Below are positions 45,301 through 55,502 of a stretch of DNA of 64,000 nucleotides, one piece after another. Below the pieces are notes generated by a model. That model was not told the DNA's origin and ran no database searches. It saw nothing but the letters and a program-made list of their open reading frames with translations. The DNA is taken from NCBI RefSeq assembly GCF_000002415.2, contig NC_009913.1, positions 1,054,001 to 1,118,000 on the forward strand. The letters run 5' to 3'. A program made the position numbers and the translations under genes. How positions within the stretch are numbered: position 1 is the stretch's first letter; each line of letters opens with the position of its first letter. The stretch comes from Plasmodium vivax (lineage: Eukaryota; Apicomplexa; Aconoidasida; Haemosporida; Plasmodiidae).

Positions 45301-48300
45301 AAAATGTGCAGATTCCTTTTCCTGCGCGTAGTGAAGCCCCTCCTTCACTTCCTCTACGCCTATGTGTTCCTGGGGGTAAACAGGGACGTCCACTACGAAT
45401 ACATAATTAGCAAGCGGGCGGCACGGACGTTCTTCTTCGCCCTCCACAAGGGGGTTAGGTACTACGAGCGGGGGTGCCTCCGCGCCGACTCGCTCCTTTC
45501 GCTCCCCGTTTTTTTAAAGTACGCCATAGGGGTGGTTCACAGAGCAGGTATGGCAGCCACCACGCGGTTGGCAGGCATCGCTCCGTTGGCGGGTGCATCT
45601 CGCCACCTCCACGGAGTGCCGCCACAATTCGATGGGGCGTTGCTACAATTGGATGGGGCACCGCTACACCGTTGCACGTTTACACCGCCGCTCTACCACC
45701 CCCCTCTCTCCAGGCGAACTCTCCCGAATTTTAAGATCACTCAGCGAAGAAGACTTCCAGCTAGCCATTCCCAAAGTCTCAAGTGGAAAAAGCCGGGTAG
45801 CCAAAAAAAAAAAAAAAAAAAAAAAAATTACCCAAATGGACAAAGAAGTGTGTGAAAGTGGAAACCAAGTGGGAAGCGAGAAAGAAGCAGACCTCCCACA
45901 CCTGCTGTGCTCCTCTTCAACCGCCACGATAGAACATTTTTTTCATTTGCAAACAAACCCAAGTTATAAGAAGAGGAGGAGGCCAAGTGAACGGTTCGAA
46001 AATGTCTTCATCGAGCTTTGGAATGATGAGGAGAGAGCCAATCTTGTTTTCTCTAGAACGAGGAGGAACATAAGGAAGCGGCTGCAGCGGTACGTGCGCT
46101 CCTTTCGAAGTGCCCTCAGTCGGTCCGCTGCTCCCACGAGGAGTGGAAGTACCAATCGTGATGACATCACCTTGAGGAGGGGCGACGTACACGTGGAAGG
46201 AGCGAGCAGGGGGGGTGCCCTCCACACGTGCAGACTGACCAAGTCCGTCAAATTGAGGGTCATCGCCAAGCGGGGGGGGAAAAGCGGTAGCAAACAGCGC
46301 GGCAGTAGGCAACGTGGTAGTAGGCAAAGCGGTAGTAGGCAGCGCGGTAGCATACAGCTCAGTAGCATGCAGCTCAGTGGCATACAGCTCAGTGGCATAC
46401 AGCTCAGTGGCATACAGCTCAGTGGCATACAGCTTAGTAGCAGACACCGCTATAGGAGAGACGCAACTGCGAAGGGAAGGGCAGACGACTCGTCAGACCG
46501 GATCAGCGACGAGAGTTCGTTCCCTCCCTCCGATGATACCACGGCGTCGTCACACGGCGGAGGAGGGGCGTGGAGGGAGGTGCCTTCAAAGTGGCACCAC
46601 GTTCGCTGCGCCGTTGGGAATGGACGATCAGGTGGAGGCGGCGGGGAGATAGGCATCTCGTGCAGTCAGAGCGGCCCCTTCACCCCGCTCAGCCTGGCCG
46701 CAAATACCCTTCTGGACGAGGGTGCCCCCCCCGAGGAGCGAAGAGCCCTGGCGACGTTCCGCATAGACTACGAGGACGACGGGGGGAAGCCCTCCAGTTC
46801 GGTGCCCCTGGGGAGGCGACCCAACTGCAGGCATGCCCCAGCGGGGGATGCCGCAGATTTCACGCAATTGGTACATCACAGAGAGAACGAACGTGGAAGC
46901 TACCCCGGAGGTGGGGACCACCCATGTGACTTGCTTCAAAACCATGGCATGGAGAGTGGCCTCGCCCCCCCTAAGGGAGCTTCTCAAAAAATGGAAATTA
47001 AAAGCATCAGCTATTTCCTCTACCGAAATGTGTACGTTCCAATTGAGGAGCACTACGACAATGTAAATCGGATCCTGGTGGGGTCCTTTTTATTAAGTCA
47101 CAACTTGCTTGCGTTCGTTTGCCTACTGAAGAGCACCATGTTCTTGGAAACAGAGGAGAAGCACCGGGTGTTTTCATCCCTCTTGAGGAGCAAGAAGGGG
47201 GGGAGAGGTGCCTCCTCCTTAAGTAGCCACCCTTTGGAGGATTCCCCCTATGAAAGGCATGCCAGCATAAACGCCTACACCTCAGAGATAGCGCAGTTAA
47301 GGACTAGGCAGAGCAAACTGCTGCACCATCGAGTGGACAGCCACTGTCACACCGACTCAAATATAGCCACCCAGTTCGCTCACATCCAAGTGCACATAGA
47401 GGTTCCTCATTCGTTAGGAATTTTTTTTGATGAGCAGGTTGTAAGTTGCTACGTTAGTGTGTATAAGCTAACAGCGCTGCTTTATTTTACTCGCCAAAGC
47501 TTGAATGGTATTTTTGAGAAGTTCCGGCGGCTGTCTAAGCCGCTGGTTTATCGGTACAGCGAGGGCAGTGTAGGGGGGGAGGAAGAGGAGAGGAGGAAGA
47601 AGAAGAAGGGGGGGACCACCACGCACTTCCGCGCGAGCGACTTTAAGTACATGCACGTGATTAACAGCATCGCGCGGGGGAACGCCTCCAGCGAGGGGGA
47701 GAAGCCAAGTGGGGAGGAGCCACCCCCCCGGAACTGCCACCTCTCGAGGAACACCTGCAACGCGCGCCTGACGGGGGAACGCTTCTTCAGCATCGGACTG
47801 GACGAGCAGTTCATCCGCCACCCAAGCATTTGCAAATTTGTGAGTCATGCCAAAATCCTGAGTGACGTACTTAAGGACCTAAACCAAATAAGAACCGAAA
47901 TGGACTTCCTTCTGGGCAACATTCACGATTACATAATCCACACGAACATCCTTCGAAGTTACTTTTTCTTTTTTAATAATGTGTTGAAGATCGGGAGGTT
48001 TTCCGCTTTGATAGAGTTCCACAGAAGCTTGGCTGAGCACCTGCACCATTTCGCCTTTCTCTCTCCTCAGTTTCTCTCTCTCAACAGAGTCATTACTAAT
48101 CTGGTGAACCTTGTGCATGTGTTCAGGCGCATCATGGACTGCTTCTCATGGGTAGATGCAGATGTAGATGCTCAAGAACCCGTAAACTTTTCGCAGAGCT
48201 TCCAAGAGCACACCAAGCAGCTAGAACGCACCATCATTCTGTTGACGTCTGCCCATGTGCAGGAGTTTATCGGGGCCTTCTACGCCAGCAGGAACGAGCT

Positions 48301-48406
48301 GGTTGTGCACGTGCGGGCGTTTCGGGGCGGCCCCCTGGGCAGCATCTACGACCGGTTTTTCTTCAACGGGTTCTACGCGCGCGTGCTCGGGGAGGACGCG
48401 GTTTGA
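42310..48406 (+). CDS. Gamma-tubulin complex component (Spc97/Spc98 family)
   Basis: Two exons: 42310-45547 and 45714-48406. The 166-base intron (GCAG|GTATGG ... CTCCAG|GCGAA) joins in phase 1, giving 1976 residues. The frame is open upstream and an alternative ATG is at 42253. Family signals are split by low-complexity inserts: LYTCMISCCLVLLERRCYLE and VVKPLLHFLYAYVFLG in exon 1; YFLYRNVYVPIEEHYDNVN, then ISYFL...FKYMHVINSI and FLLGNIHDYIIHTNILRSYF in exon 2. GCPs assemble with gamma-tubulin and nucleate spindle microtubules at the centriolar plaque. The size, about twice a typical GCP, comes from Gly/Ser inserts, two poly-Lys tracts coded by pure A runs (44114-44137 and 45803-45827) and a SRQRG/IQLSG array (46290-46440). 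Which GCP class it is cannot be decided. The intron contains CCGCCACAATTCGATGGGG repeats. Confidence 0.82.
46290..46440 (+). repeat. 15-base coding repeats in the GCP gene
   Basis: Two linked arrays: GGTAGTAGGCAAC-type units (SRQRG/SRQSG) followed by CATACAGCTCAGTGG units (IQLSG), ten or so copies in all. They encode a hydrophilic linker. Confidence 0.85.
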
Positions 48407-48487
48407 AGCGGTTACGCGGTTGGGAGCGGTTAGCGGTGATTAGTAGCGACTGCTGCCGATTCGCGGCTCACTCCCGCTATTCGCCGC

Positions 48488-49048
48488 TCACTCCCGCTTG
48501 TGGTAGAGCACGGGCACCGCCCGGAGCGTCGGGTTGTCGTCCACGTCATATTTGGCCAGGAACTGGGGGCGCAGCGGCGGCCTCCTAAACTGCGTCCGCT
48601 TGCTGGGGGGGAAGCTCACTACGTGTTTCATCCGAAGATAAACGAGGCTCCTGTTCTCCTCAAACGATTTTACATGCTCAGTCCTGTACCTATACAGGTC
48701 CTCCTCCCTCAGCTCATCTAACTCTTCTGGAAGTACATTCACGATGAGGACGTTCTGCAAACAGTGGAATGTGTATTTTACTCTCCCATTCGTCAGGGCT
48801 ACCAAACTTGTGTTTTTCGTAACCTTAACATGTTCCCCCGGGTAGTATTTAAAATTTCTTCTTCTTGTTTTCTTTTCAAAATTGAAGGCAATTATTTTTC
48901 TTTGCTTCACGAGGAGTTGCCCTGTCTTTACATATTCTGCACTTAGCCGTTTGATTCCTATTTTTGCCTTTTGCCCTTGTCCATTTGGAGAGCTCCTGCT
49001 CTTCCTCCTATAGGAACTCGTCTTCACCATTTTAAATCGTTTGAACAT
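48488..49048 (-). CDS. Mitochondrial-type ribosomal protein bL27
   Basis: One exon, 186 residues from the ATG at 49048. The start MFKRFKMVKTSSYRRKSRSS is basic and could serve as a presequence. The frame stays open upstream, and an ATG at 49210 would add 54 residues with a Leu/Cys/Arg-rich leader. The core (SSPNGQGQKAKIGIKRLSAE, YVKTGQLLVKQR, YYPGEHVKVTKNTSLVALTN, GRVKYTF) follows bacterial L27 in order. L27 reaches the peptidyl-transferase centre of 50S-type ribosomes, so this is an organellar protein. The extended C terminus (LPEELDELREEDLYRYRTEH) and lack of a signal peptide favour the mitochondrion over the apicoplast. Its stop codon lies only 81 bases from the stop of the converging GCP gene. 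Confidence 0.87.
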   Translation of the reverse strand: MFKRFKMVKTSSYRRKSRSSPNGQGQKAKIGIKRLSAEYVKTGQLLVKQRKIIAFNFEKKTRRRNFKYYPGEHVKVTKNTSLVALTNGRVKYTFHCLQNVLIVNVLPEELDELREEDLYRYRTEHVKSFEENRSLVYLRMKHVVSFPPSKRTQFRRPPLRPQFLAKYDVDDNPTLRAVPVLYHKRE

Positions 49049-49683
49049 GCACAGCGGTTTGCTAATGTCTGTGTGGTGTTCCCCTCCCCTGTGGGGGTCA
49101 CAGCGAATGATGTTGGGGACCACCCCGAGGGGGGCAAACAGGTAGGGGTGCGCATACCTACATTTGGTGCTGCTCGTGCATAGTGGTTTTTTTTGCAAAG
49201 CGGGGAGCATTCCCCTTGGTTGGCCTTCTCTTGGGGGGGGACCCACTAAACCCACTCGGGAGATTTTCCCCCCCTGGGAGGTTGTCATCCCCCTGGGGAA
49301 TCCCCCATTTGGGGCGCGGGAAGTGAAGAACCCATTCTTCCAGCAGGGGGGGGGTAAAAAATGGGCCCTGCGTAGGGGAATCATCTTATGGGTATGCCTT
49401 TTCTGGGGGGTGGGCCTCCTGGGGTTCTTTCGCTTCGCTTTACCCTCACGCAGCATCCCCATGCGGAGCGAAGCCGAGTTGGAAAAGGAACACACTGGAA
49501 GGGGCGGGATAACCCAGCGCAAAACCGGGCGAAGAACCCGCCGCAAACCAGCGAGCTGTCAAGCTGTAGCGATACTTCCCTCCAGCAAATGGGTCAAATG
49601 AATGGATCCTTCCCCCCTCCCCTTCTTTGCAGAGAAGCCTCTCCATGTAGGGGGCAAAGCGTACGTTTGCCACGGGGGGGGAG

Positions 49684-49760
49684 TTGCAGCGTTTTGCAGC
49701 GTTTTGCAGCGTTTTGCAGCGTTTTGCAGCGTTTTGCAGCGTTTTGCATCGTTTTGCAAC
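49684..49760. repeat. 10-base tandem repeat GTTTTGCAGC
   Basis: Seven head-to-tail copies; the last two differ (GTTTTGCATC, GTTTTGCAAC). Noncoding, in the upstream region of the bL27 gene. Confidence 0.95.
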
Positions 49761-50789
49761 GTTTGGGGATTCCCCTCCACACACACCCGAAGTGCCCTCC
49801 CTCGTAACTGCCCGAGTGTACCTCTCTGTGTAGACGACTCTGCTCTGCGTGGGGAATCTTCCACTTTGGCGTTTTTCAACCCTGCGGCGTTTGGGCATTG
49901 AGCACTTGCCCATTAAAAAATTTTATTTCGTTGGGATTCCTTTCCGCAGATTCCCCACCCATATGAAGTGCATGCGCGAATGCGCGATTGCTTGCTTGCA
50001 CGATTGCGTTTGTGCATACGTGTGGGCGACGCGCATGGGAAGGACGCCCCCTTTAGGGGACCATCCCACCTTGGGGTTAACACGCCTGTTCGGCTCCCGG
50101 GCCACTTTTCACCCCCCTCCCCCTTCTGCGGTTTTCCCCTGGCCGTCAATCCGCCATGAGGCATTAATTCGAAGCGGTCTTCCCGCCCCACTCATTCCCC
50201 CGTTGTGATTTTCAGGCCGCATATCGCGCGTGTGCTTTTCACATTACTCGCGTTGCTTACTCTGATCAGTTGGTTTATCTGCCAATCTGCTAGTTTTGCG
50301 GCTATTTTTTTGGCTAATTTTGCGCCTATTTTTTTGACTTTTTTTTGGTTAATTTTTTAAAGCAGCGCGCTCTACACCCATCTGCGTTTCCGTCCCCTTT
50401 TTCCACTCGTTCAGGAGGGAGTTTCTACCCCCCCAAGGGAAATTTGCACGACAGAATTGGGTCAGCCGGCCACTCGGGTTAGCCGGGTCAGCCAGGTTAG
50501 CCGGGTCAGCCGAGTTCCCCAAGGGCTGGTTCCCACAACACCCCTCGCTGCTGCGCGTTGGCCCCGCGTGCGTTGGTTCTTGTTCGTTCTACCTGACCAC
50601 CACCACCACTACCCAGGGTGGCCCAGGTGTGCAGATAATTTACCCACGTTTTGTAATCATTTTTTTGCGTTTTTTTTTTTTTTTAAATGCTTTTTGGGAT
50701 TAACAATTTTAGTTTTTTTGCTTATTTGGGAGGCTGTTTAGCAGCCCCTTCGTTCTTCACGCGTTCGCCTTACCCCTGTATAGTTTCTG

Positions 50790-50957
50790 CTTCTTCTGCT
50801 ATATTTCTGCTATTTTGTTGCTATTCTGTTGCTATTCTGTTGCTATTTTGTTGCTCCTTTTTCTGCTCCTTTTTCTGCTCCTTTTCTGCTCTTTTTCTGC
50901 TCTTTTTCTGCTCTTTTTCTGCTCCTTTTTCTGTTGCTTTTTTTTTTTTTTTTTTTC
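50790..50957 (+). repeat. TGCTATTCTGT / CTTTTTCTGCTC pyrimidine repeat
   Basis: About 12 units change gradually from GCTATTCTGTT to CTGCTCCTTTTT and end in a T run. It resembles the array upstream of S15A in sequence and in orientation relative to the downstream gene. Confidence 0.85.
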
Positions 50958-51052
50958 TGCGCGCTTTGCCCACTTCCACACATTTCCCCTTCCCAGGCGC
51001 AGGTGTGCACGCGCCCCCCGTCCACCAGTAGTCGCCCGCAACCGAATCCCTA

Positions 51053-52009
51053 ATGCACGACTATTTTTTGAGGACCAAATTTAATCTTCTGAACAGCGGA
51101 CTTTTCAACAGCCTCTACAGAAATGGTTCCAAGTATAGAAGTGATGAAGGGGGAAAGAACCCGGACGTGGGGAGACCTCCAAATTCGTTTAGCCCCGACA
51201 CACACCTTCCCGACAGGGGGAACAAAGAGCTGAATGAGCAGCTGATTTACTCGTACTACAACAACTTTGCGAATGAGAGGGGCGCGCGCGCGCAGCCAGA
51301 TCGCAGTGGGCAACAGGAACGAAGCGGCAAACACCCCCCCAGCGGAAGTGACCTCTTCGGAAGTGACCGCTCCAGAAGTGATCGCTCCAGAAGTGATCGC
51401 GGCAAGGGAGAGCATTCCGACCTGAGCGCGCTGTACGACGGGGCGGGCGGGAACTTCTCCAAAGGCAACTTCAACATGCACCTGGAGGGGCGCGGGAAGG
51501 CCTTCCTGGACTACCGGCCGTACGGCCACAAGGAAGAAGAAATGCTGTGTGTGGAAAACACCAAACAAGTGATCAAGGAGGAAGCCTTTTTTTACGAAGA
51601 ATTCAAAAAACTAAAAAACGATGTCATGGCACTACAAATTATGAACGTCAATCTGCAAAAACAAGTGCTAGCGAACCACAGCATGATAGGCCCGTCCAAG
51701 GTGGTTCCGCAGCACATAATAATTAACAACAAAACGGAAGTGGCCTCCAATGCTATCAGCCAAATTCAGGACAACAAGAAAAAGGGCAACGGGTTTCTAC
51801 ACGAGCTGCTGAAGAAGCTGCTGAGCAGTAGGGTGACGCAAATGTTTTTCGTTTCGTCTTTTTTCATTTCCATATATTTGTTTAACAAGCACTGGCAGCG
51901 CGCCCTGAAGGTGTCGCAGCTGGAGAGGCGCATCAACTCCAATTTCATCCTCAGGAGCGTGCGTATGTTTGAGGAGACCCTGGGCATGCGCAAGTTCAGC
52001 TACGCGTAG
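51053..52009 (+). CDS. Tail-anchored coiled-coil protein, unknown function
   Basis: One exon, 318 residues, starting at the first ATG after the pyrimidine repeats. The first 60 residues are polar and aromatic, followed by an SDRSRSDRSR-type repeat near 51345-51405. Then comes a short coiled coil (FYEEFKKLKNDVMALQIMNV). Near the C terminus a single hydrophobic segment (VTQMFFVSSFFISIYLF, about residues 263-279) is followed by 39 residues including LERRINSNFILRSVRMFEE. This layout suggests a type II or tail-anchored protein with most of its mass in the cytosol. No catalytic motif is present and I do not recognise the family. Confidence 0.8.
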   Translation: MHDYFLRTKFNLLNSGLFNSLYRNGSKYRSDEGGKNPDVGRPPNSFSPDTHLPDRGNKELNEQLIYSYYNNFANERGARAQPDRSGQQERSGKHPPSGSDLFGSDRSRSDRSRSDRGKGEHSDLSALYDGAGGNFSKGNFNMHLEGRGKAFLDYRPYGHKEEEMLCVENTKQVIKEEAFFYEEFKKLKNDVMALQIMNVNLQKQVLANHSMIGPSKVVPQHIIINNKTEVASNAISQIQDNKKKGNGFLHELLKKLLSSRVTQMFFVSSFFISIYLFNKHWQRALKVSQLERRINSNFILRSVRMFEETLGMRKFSYA

Positions 52010-52283
52010 TGCGCGGTTGGGGGGTGGTCACGAAAGTGGTTGCAGAAGTGGCTTCCGCGTGACCACTCCCCACACATGCGTGTAAAAATCGCCCCGTTTG
52101 AGCTTCCCACTTTGCCCGAAACTTCTCAATTGCGACGATATCGTGTCAAGCTAGCCAAAAAAAATAGTGAACAAAAAAAAAAAAAAAAAAAAAAAAAACT
52201 TTTTTGCCTGAACATTCAGGTGAATCACATATAGCTGTAAAAAAAAAAAGGCGTGTGTGCAAAAAGGAGGTAGCATGGCCACC

Positions 52284-53345
52284 TCACTTTTGATGATACA
52301 AGCACCGGCCATAGGAAAAAGAACGTGTGTATATATTAAATAGATTGTCAAAGAAGAGAGTGATTTGTTCCGTAGACATGCCTGTGAGGTAAGTTTTAAG
52401 AAACTCTCTAACTATTTCTGCTTCTGAGTAATAGTCGTTAAAATTTTTGTGCGTTTTAATAAATTCCATGTATAATGACGTGCGAGGGACATACGCTTGA
52501 AAGGGGGTAATAAATGATTTGTAAAATTCCACGAAGCATTTTGAGATATCATCAAAATCGCGGAATGTAATGTTTGGGTTTTTTAACACCTGTAAAATTA
52601 ATTTAAAGTCCTCCACATATAGGGATAAATAATTTTCCCTCAGCTCGATTTCCGTTGAGGTGCTGCAGGACTTTATTATTTGTTTGAAAGTAACGTTCGT
52701 TTCGTATAGGTATGAAAAGTGCTCATCGAGCGACGTGCAGAATTCGTTGTAGCTTAGGACTTCCTGGAGGATGCTCACTAGGGCGCCCATCGCGTGTTGG
52801 ATCTGCGGGGGGGCAGCGGTGAGGAAGAGATGAGATGGGCAGCGGTGAGGAAGAGATGAGATGGGCAGCGGTGAGGAAGAGATGAGATGGGTAGCGATGG
52901 GTGGTGATAGGTACCGATGGGCAGTGATGCGTAGCGATTGGCAATAATAGGTACCGATGGGGGAGGTCGCCAGGGGAGCCGCCTCTCCCACGCAGGCACT
53001 GTGCGCACTTACCGAATCCGAGACACACCTAATGATGACATTCCTAATGTTGGTGATGTTATTTAACTTCTGAAGTTTCAGTTTTTTAAGCATCTCATGG
53101 TGAGCGTAACCCAGTTGTTTCTGTGATAGTTTCTTCGGATCTGCTTCGTCCAGAGAATGGGGGGTATTAACTTCCAGGGCGTTTAAGGAGGCCTCCAAAA
53201 AGCTGTAGGCATCCTTTATCCTTGACAGGTGGAGCTCTTTTTCTTCTTGTGCGTCATTTTCCACTTCGATCGAGGCCCCCCTGGTTCGCAGCAGCAGTGC
53301 CAGCGCTGCGAGAAGGAGGAGGTTGGCGGCTCTCCACTTTGCCAT
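52284..53345 (-). CDS. Secreted all-helical protein, possibly microneme-associated antigen
   Basis: Two exons: 53013-53345 and 52284-52802. Donor GATTCG|GTAAGT and acceptor CCGCAG|ATCC join in phase 0, giving 283 residues. The 210-base intron has no in-frame stop, so the unspliced frame looks like one 413-codon ORF; the repeats and canonical ends show it is an intron. The N terminus is a signal peptide (MAKWRAANLLLLAALALLL). The mature part is helical with scattered Cys (RCVSDS, NEFCTS, KSCSTS, SKCFVEF, GRCLYH). No transmembrane segment or GPI signal is seen at the C terminus. Gene order relative to P. falciparum chromosome 3 suggests the ortholog annotated there as microneme associated antigen, but this rests on remembered synteny and is only tentative. 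Confidence 0.8.
   Translation of the reverse strand: MAKWRAANLLLLAALALLLRTRGASIEVENDAQEEKELHLSRIKDAYSFLEASLNALEVNTPHSLDEADPKKLSQKQLGYAHHEMLKKLKLQKLNNITNIRNVIIRCVSDSVSAHSACVGEAAPLATSPIGTYYCQSLRITAHRYLSPPIATHLISSSPLPISSLPHRCPSHLFLTAAPPQIQHAMGALVSILQEVLSYNEFCTSLDEHFSYLYETNVTFKQIIKSCSTSTEIELRENYLSLYVEDFKLILQVLKNPNITFRDFDDISKCFVEFYKSFITPFQAYVPRTSLYMEFIKTHKNFNDYYSEAEIVREFLKTYLTGMSTEQITLFFDNLFNIYTRSFSYGRCLYHQK
52803..53012 (-). repeat. Intron with 26-28 base repeats
   Basis: On the coding strand the intron holds about four units of CACCGCTGCCCATCTCATCT followed by CTTCCT, preceded by shorter CATCGGTACCTA units. It is 210 bases, a multiple of three, without stop codons. Confidence 0.85.
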
Positions 53346-55502
53346 TTTGTAGTGAGTGGGAAGGAGGAGAAGCATAAGAAGGATGAGAAGCATGGGGAGC
53401 GTGGGAAGCCTACGCGCAGACACATGCACATGCACACATGCATTCAGATGCACACGTTTGACGAGTGGACAACTGGAGTGGTGGCAAAAAAAAAAAAAAA
53501 AAAAGAACCAAGCAGAACAGAACAAAACAGAACAGATATGATCTCATATGATAAAACCGTAGCTCTTTACAGAAACGGGAAAAAAAAAAATTAAAGTTGC
53601 ATAGACGTGCCGATGGAGTCTACATGACGTGGTTGTCACTCATTCCTGGCACTTCGGGTCGACGCACTTTGCAACGTGTGGCTTCCCTGCGTTGGGTCTA
53701 CACAGCCTCCCCCTTTGTGGAGATCTTCTTTCGCGAGTCATTTGGGGTGCTGGAGGTCGGGCACGTAAACGCATACGTGTGCACATAATAATGTGACTAT
53801 ATACCCAAGCGCAAAAGTGCCAAGTGGGGGGGGGACGAAAAAAAAAAAAAAAAAAAAAACAAACAAACAAACAGTAATGAGTGGATGTATGGATGGATGG
53901 ATGAACGGCGTTGCCGCGAAAGTGGCTAGCCAGTCTTACCAACAAGCGTTTTTAACAAACTTTTTTTACGAACGTTTTTTATGAAGCGTTTTTGACGAAC
54001 TTTTTTTATGAAGCCCTTTTAACAAACTCGCTTAACAAACTGGCTTAGCATCTTTCGTCCCTCAACAAATTAGACGCATCTGCACGGAGGGGAAATTCTG
54101 TGGGAGGAGGTGCCATTCCCATTTGGAGGAAAAAAAAAAAAAAAAAAAAAAAAGAACAAGACAAGTCGAACGACGAGGGAACGAAAAAATAGCAAAAGGT
54201 GATGTGCTCGCTTTCGCATCTTGTGCAAAGCAGAAGGGTCATTTTGATCTGTTGTCTGGTGAACTCTTTTTTATTTTTTTTTTCCCCTTCGCATGCATGC
54301 ACTGGAAGAGGGTGCACACCTGTGTGTTTTTTTGCCTGCTCGTGAGCATATGCACTGGGTGGCACGCTGCTGTTGCGTTGTGTTGTGCTGCACGTGAACA
54401 TTACGCATACGTAACTATATATGAGGGTATAATCGCTTCTATATTTCGGATGGAAACCACTCGCAGGACAACCGCTCTCAGGAGGGACATCCTTCGTTGG
54501 GGGTGTGTTAAGTCCACTTTGTGCCAAGTGACGACTCCCTTTTACCCCCCCCCCCCCTCCACAACGGTGGAAGAAGCGAACCCGACTAAACCCTTCGCTC
54601 TGCCACCGCAAAGGGGAAGTCGCCTCTACGGGCGTTCAGTCCGACGGGAGCGCACACCATAGATGCGTGGGGCAAACCATCTATATGTGCGAAAGTTCAG
54701 CTATAACGCCACCTTCGCATACCCCCCCGAGGGGGCACTCAACGTGCGGGGTGGCCCAACCCTGCAACCACTTCTAAGCAAAAGAAAAAAAAACAGGCCG
54801 TGTCCCCATTTTGGCGTGGTCCTCCAAATGAGACGCGCCGTGAGCCGTGATGGTATGATCGAACTCGTTTTTGCGGAGCGTAGGTACATATAGCATAACA
54901 TAAAATTGCAACATTATACAGAACACGTGGCGCTAAAGGGGCATGCAAAATGACATGCATGCATTTTTTTTTTCCCCCCTCGTGGTCGTCTCCCTCACTG
55001 GTCATTTGAAACGTGCTTTACATTAGGCTGGGAGTAAAAACAGAAACCGGTTGGCATGCTTTTTCGTGAATTTTTTTTTTTTTTTTTTTCCGCAAAAGGC
55101 GCAGCAGCAAAGAGGAAATCAACCTCCATCAAGCTATGTACTTACTCCCCCCCCGTGCCTGTCACATCTACTGGAAAGGGAAGAAAAAGAGGAGCCTTCC
55201 CCCCGATTTGTTTTTTTTTTTTTTAATTTCGCTTCTCCACGCATGACAAGAGCATCGCGTAGGAAGCGGTAATTTTTTTTTGTTTTTTTTTGCGCCTGGA
55301 AATTTTTTCCCCCAAAAGAGGAGCGCCCTCCGACCACGGCCAGAAGCAACTCGGTCGTGCTTATTATTATGTAGAGGAGCTCCCCTTTGGAAGCTCCCCC
55401 GAAAAGAGAGCACTTTGCTTGTTCCTCCCCCGCGGCGGAGCGATCGTTGCTGACCTACTACGGCTGCTACCCCCGCTAAGGCCGCTTCCCCCCCCCCGAA
55501 GC
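53346..55502. other. Divergent region, secreted protein gene and Hakai-like gene
   Basis: No gene is supported. Contains A runs (53486-53504, 53840-53860, 54129-54153), GGATGGATGGATG (53885-53902), T runs (55069-55090, 55211-55224) and a C-rich stretch ending CCCCCGAAG just before the ATG at 55503, which could be a 5' UTR splice acceptor. Confidence 0.6.

Larger units (their letters stand above)
49049..51052. other. Divergent region between bL27 and coiled-coil gene
   Basis: No gene is supported beyond a possible N-terminal extension of bL27 (to 49210). Contains seven GTTTTGCAGC 10-mers (49684-49760), a GGGTTAGCCGGGTCAGCC array (50458-50515) and CTGTTGCTATT / CTTTTTCTGCTC pyrimidine repeats with a T run ending 95 bases before the next ATG (about 50790-50957). 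Confidence 0.65.

Noticed and set aside
49049..49546. N-terminal extension of bL27 to 49546
   Set aside because: The extension is Pro/Arg-rich and repetitive. The plausible start is at 49048, or at most 49210.
55290..55502. N-terminal extension of the Hakai-like ORF
   Set aside because: Codes Leu/Pro-rich sequence from C-rich DNA that looks like leader plus splice acceptor.
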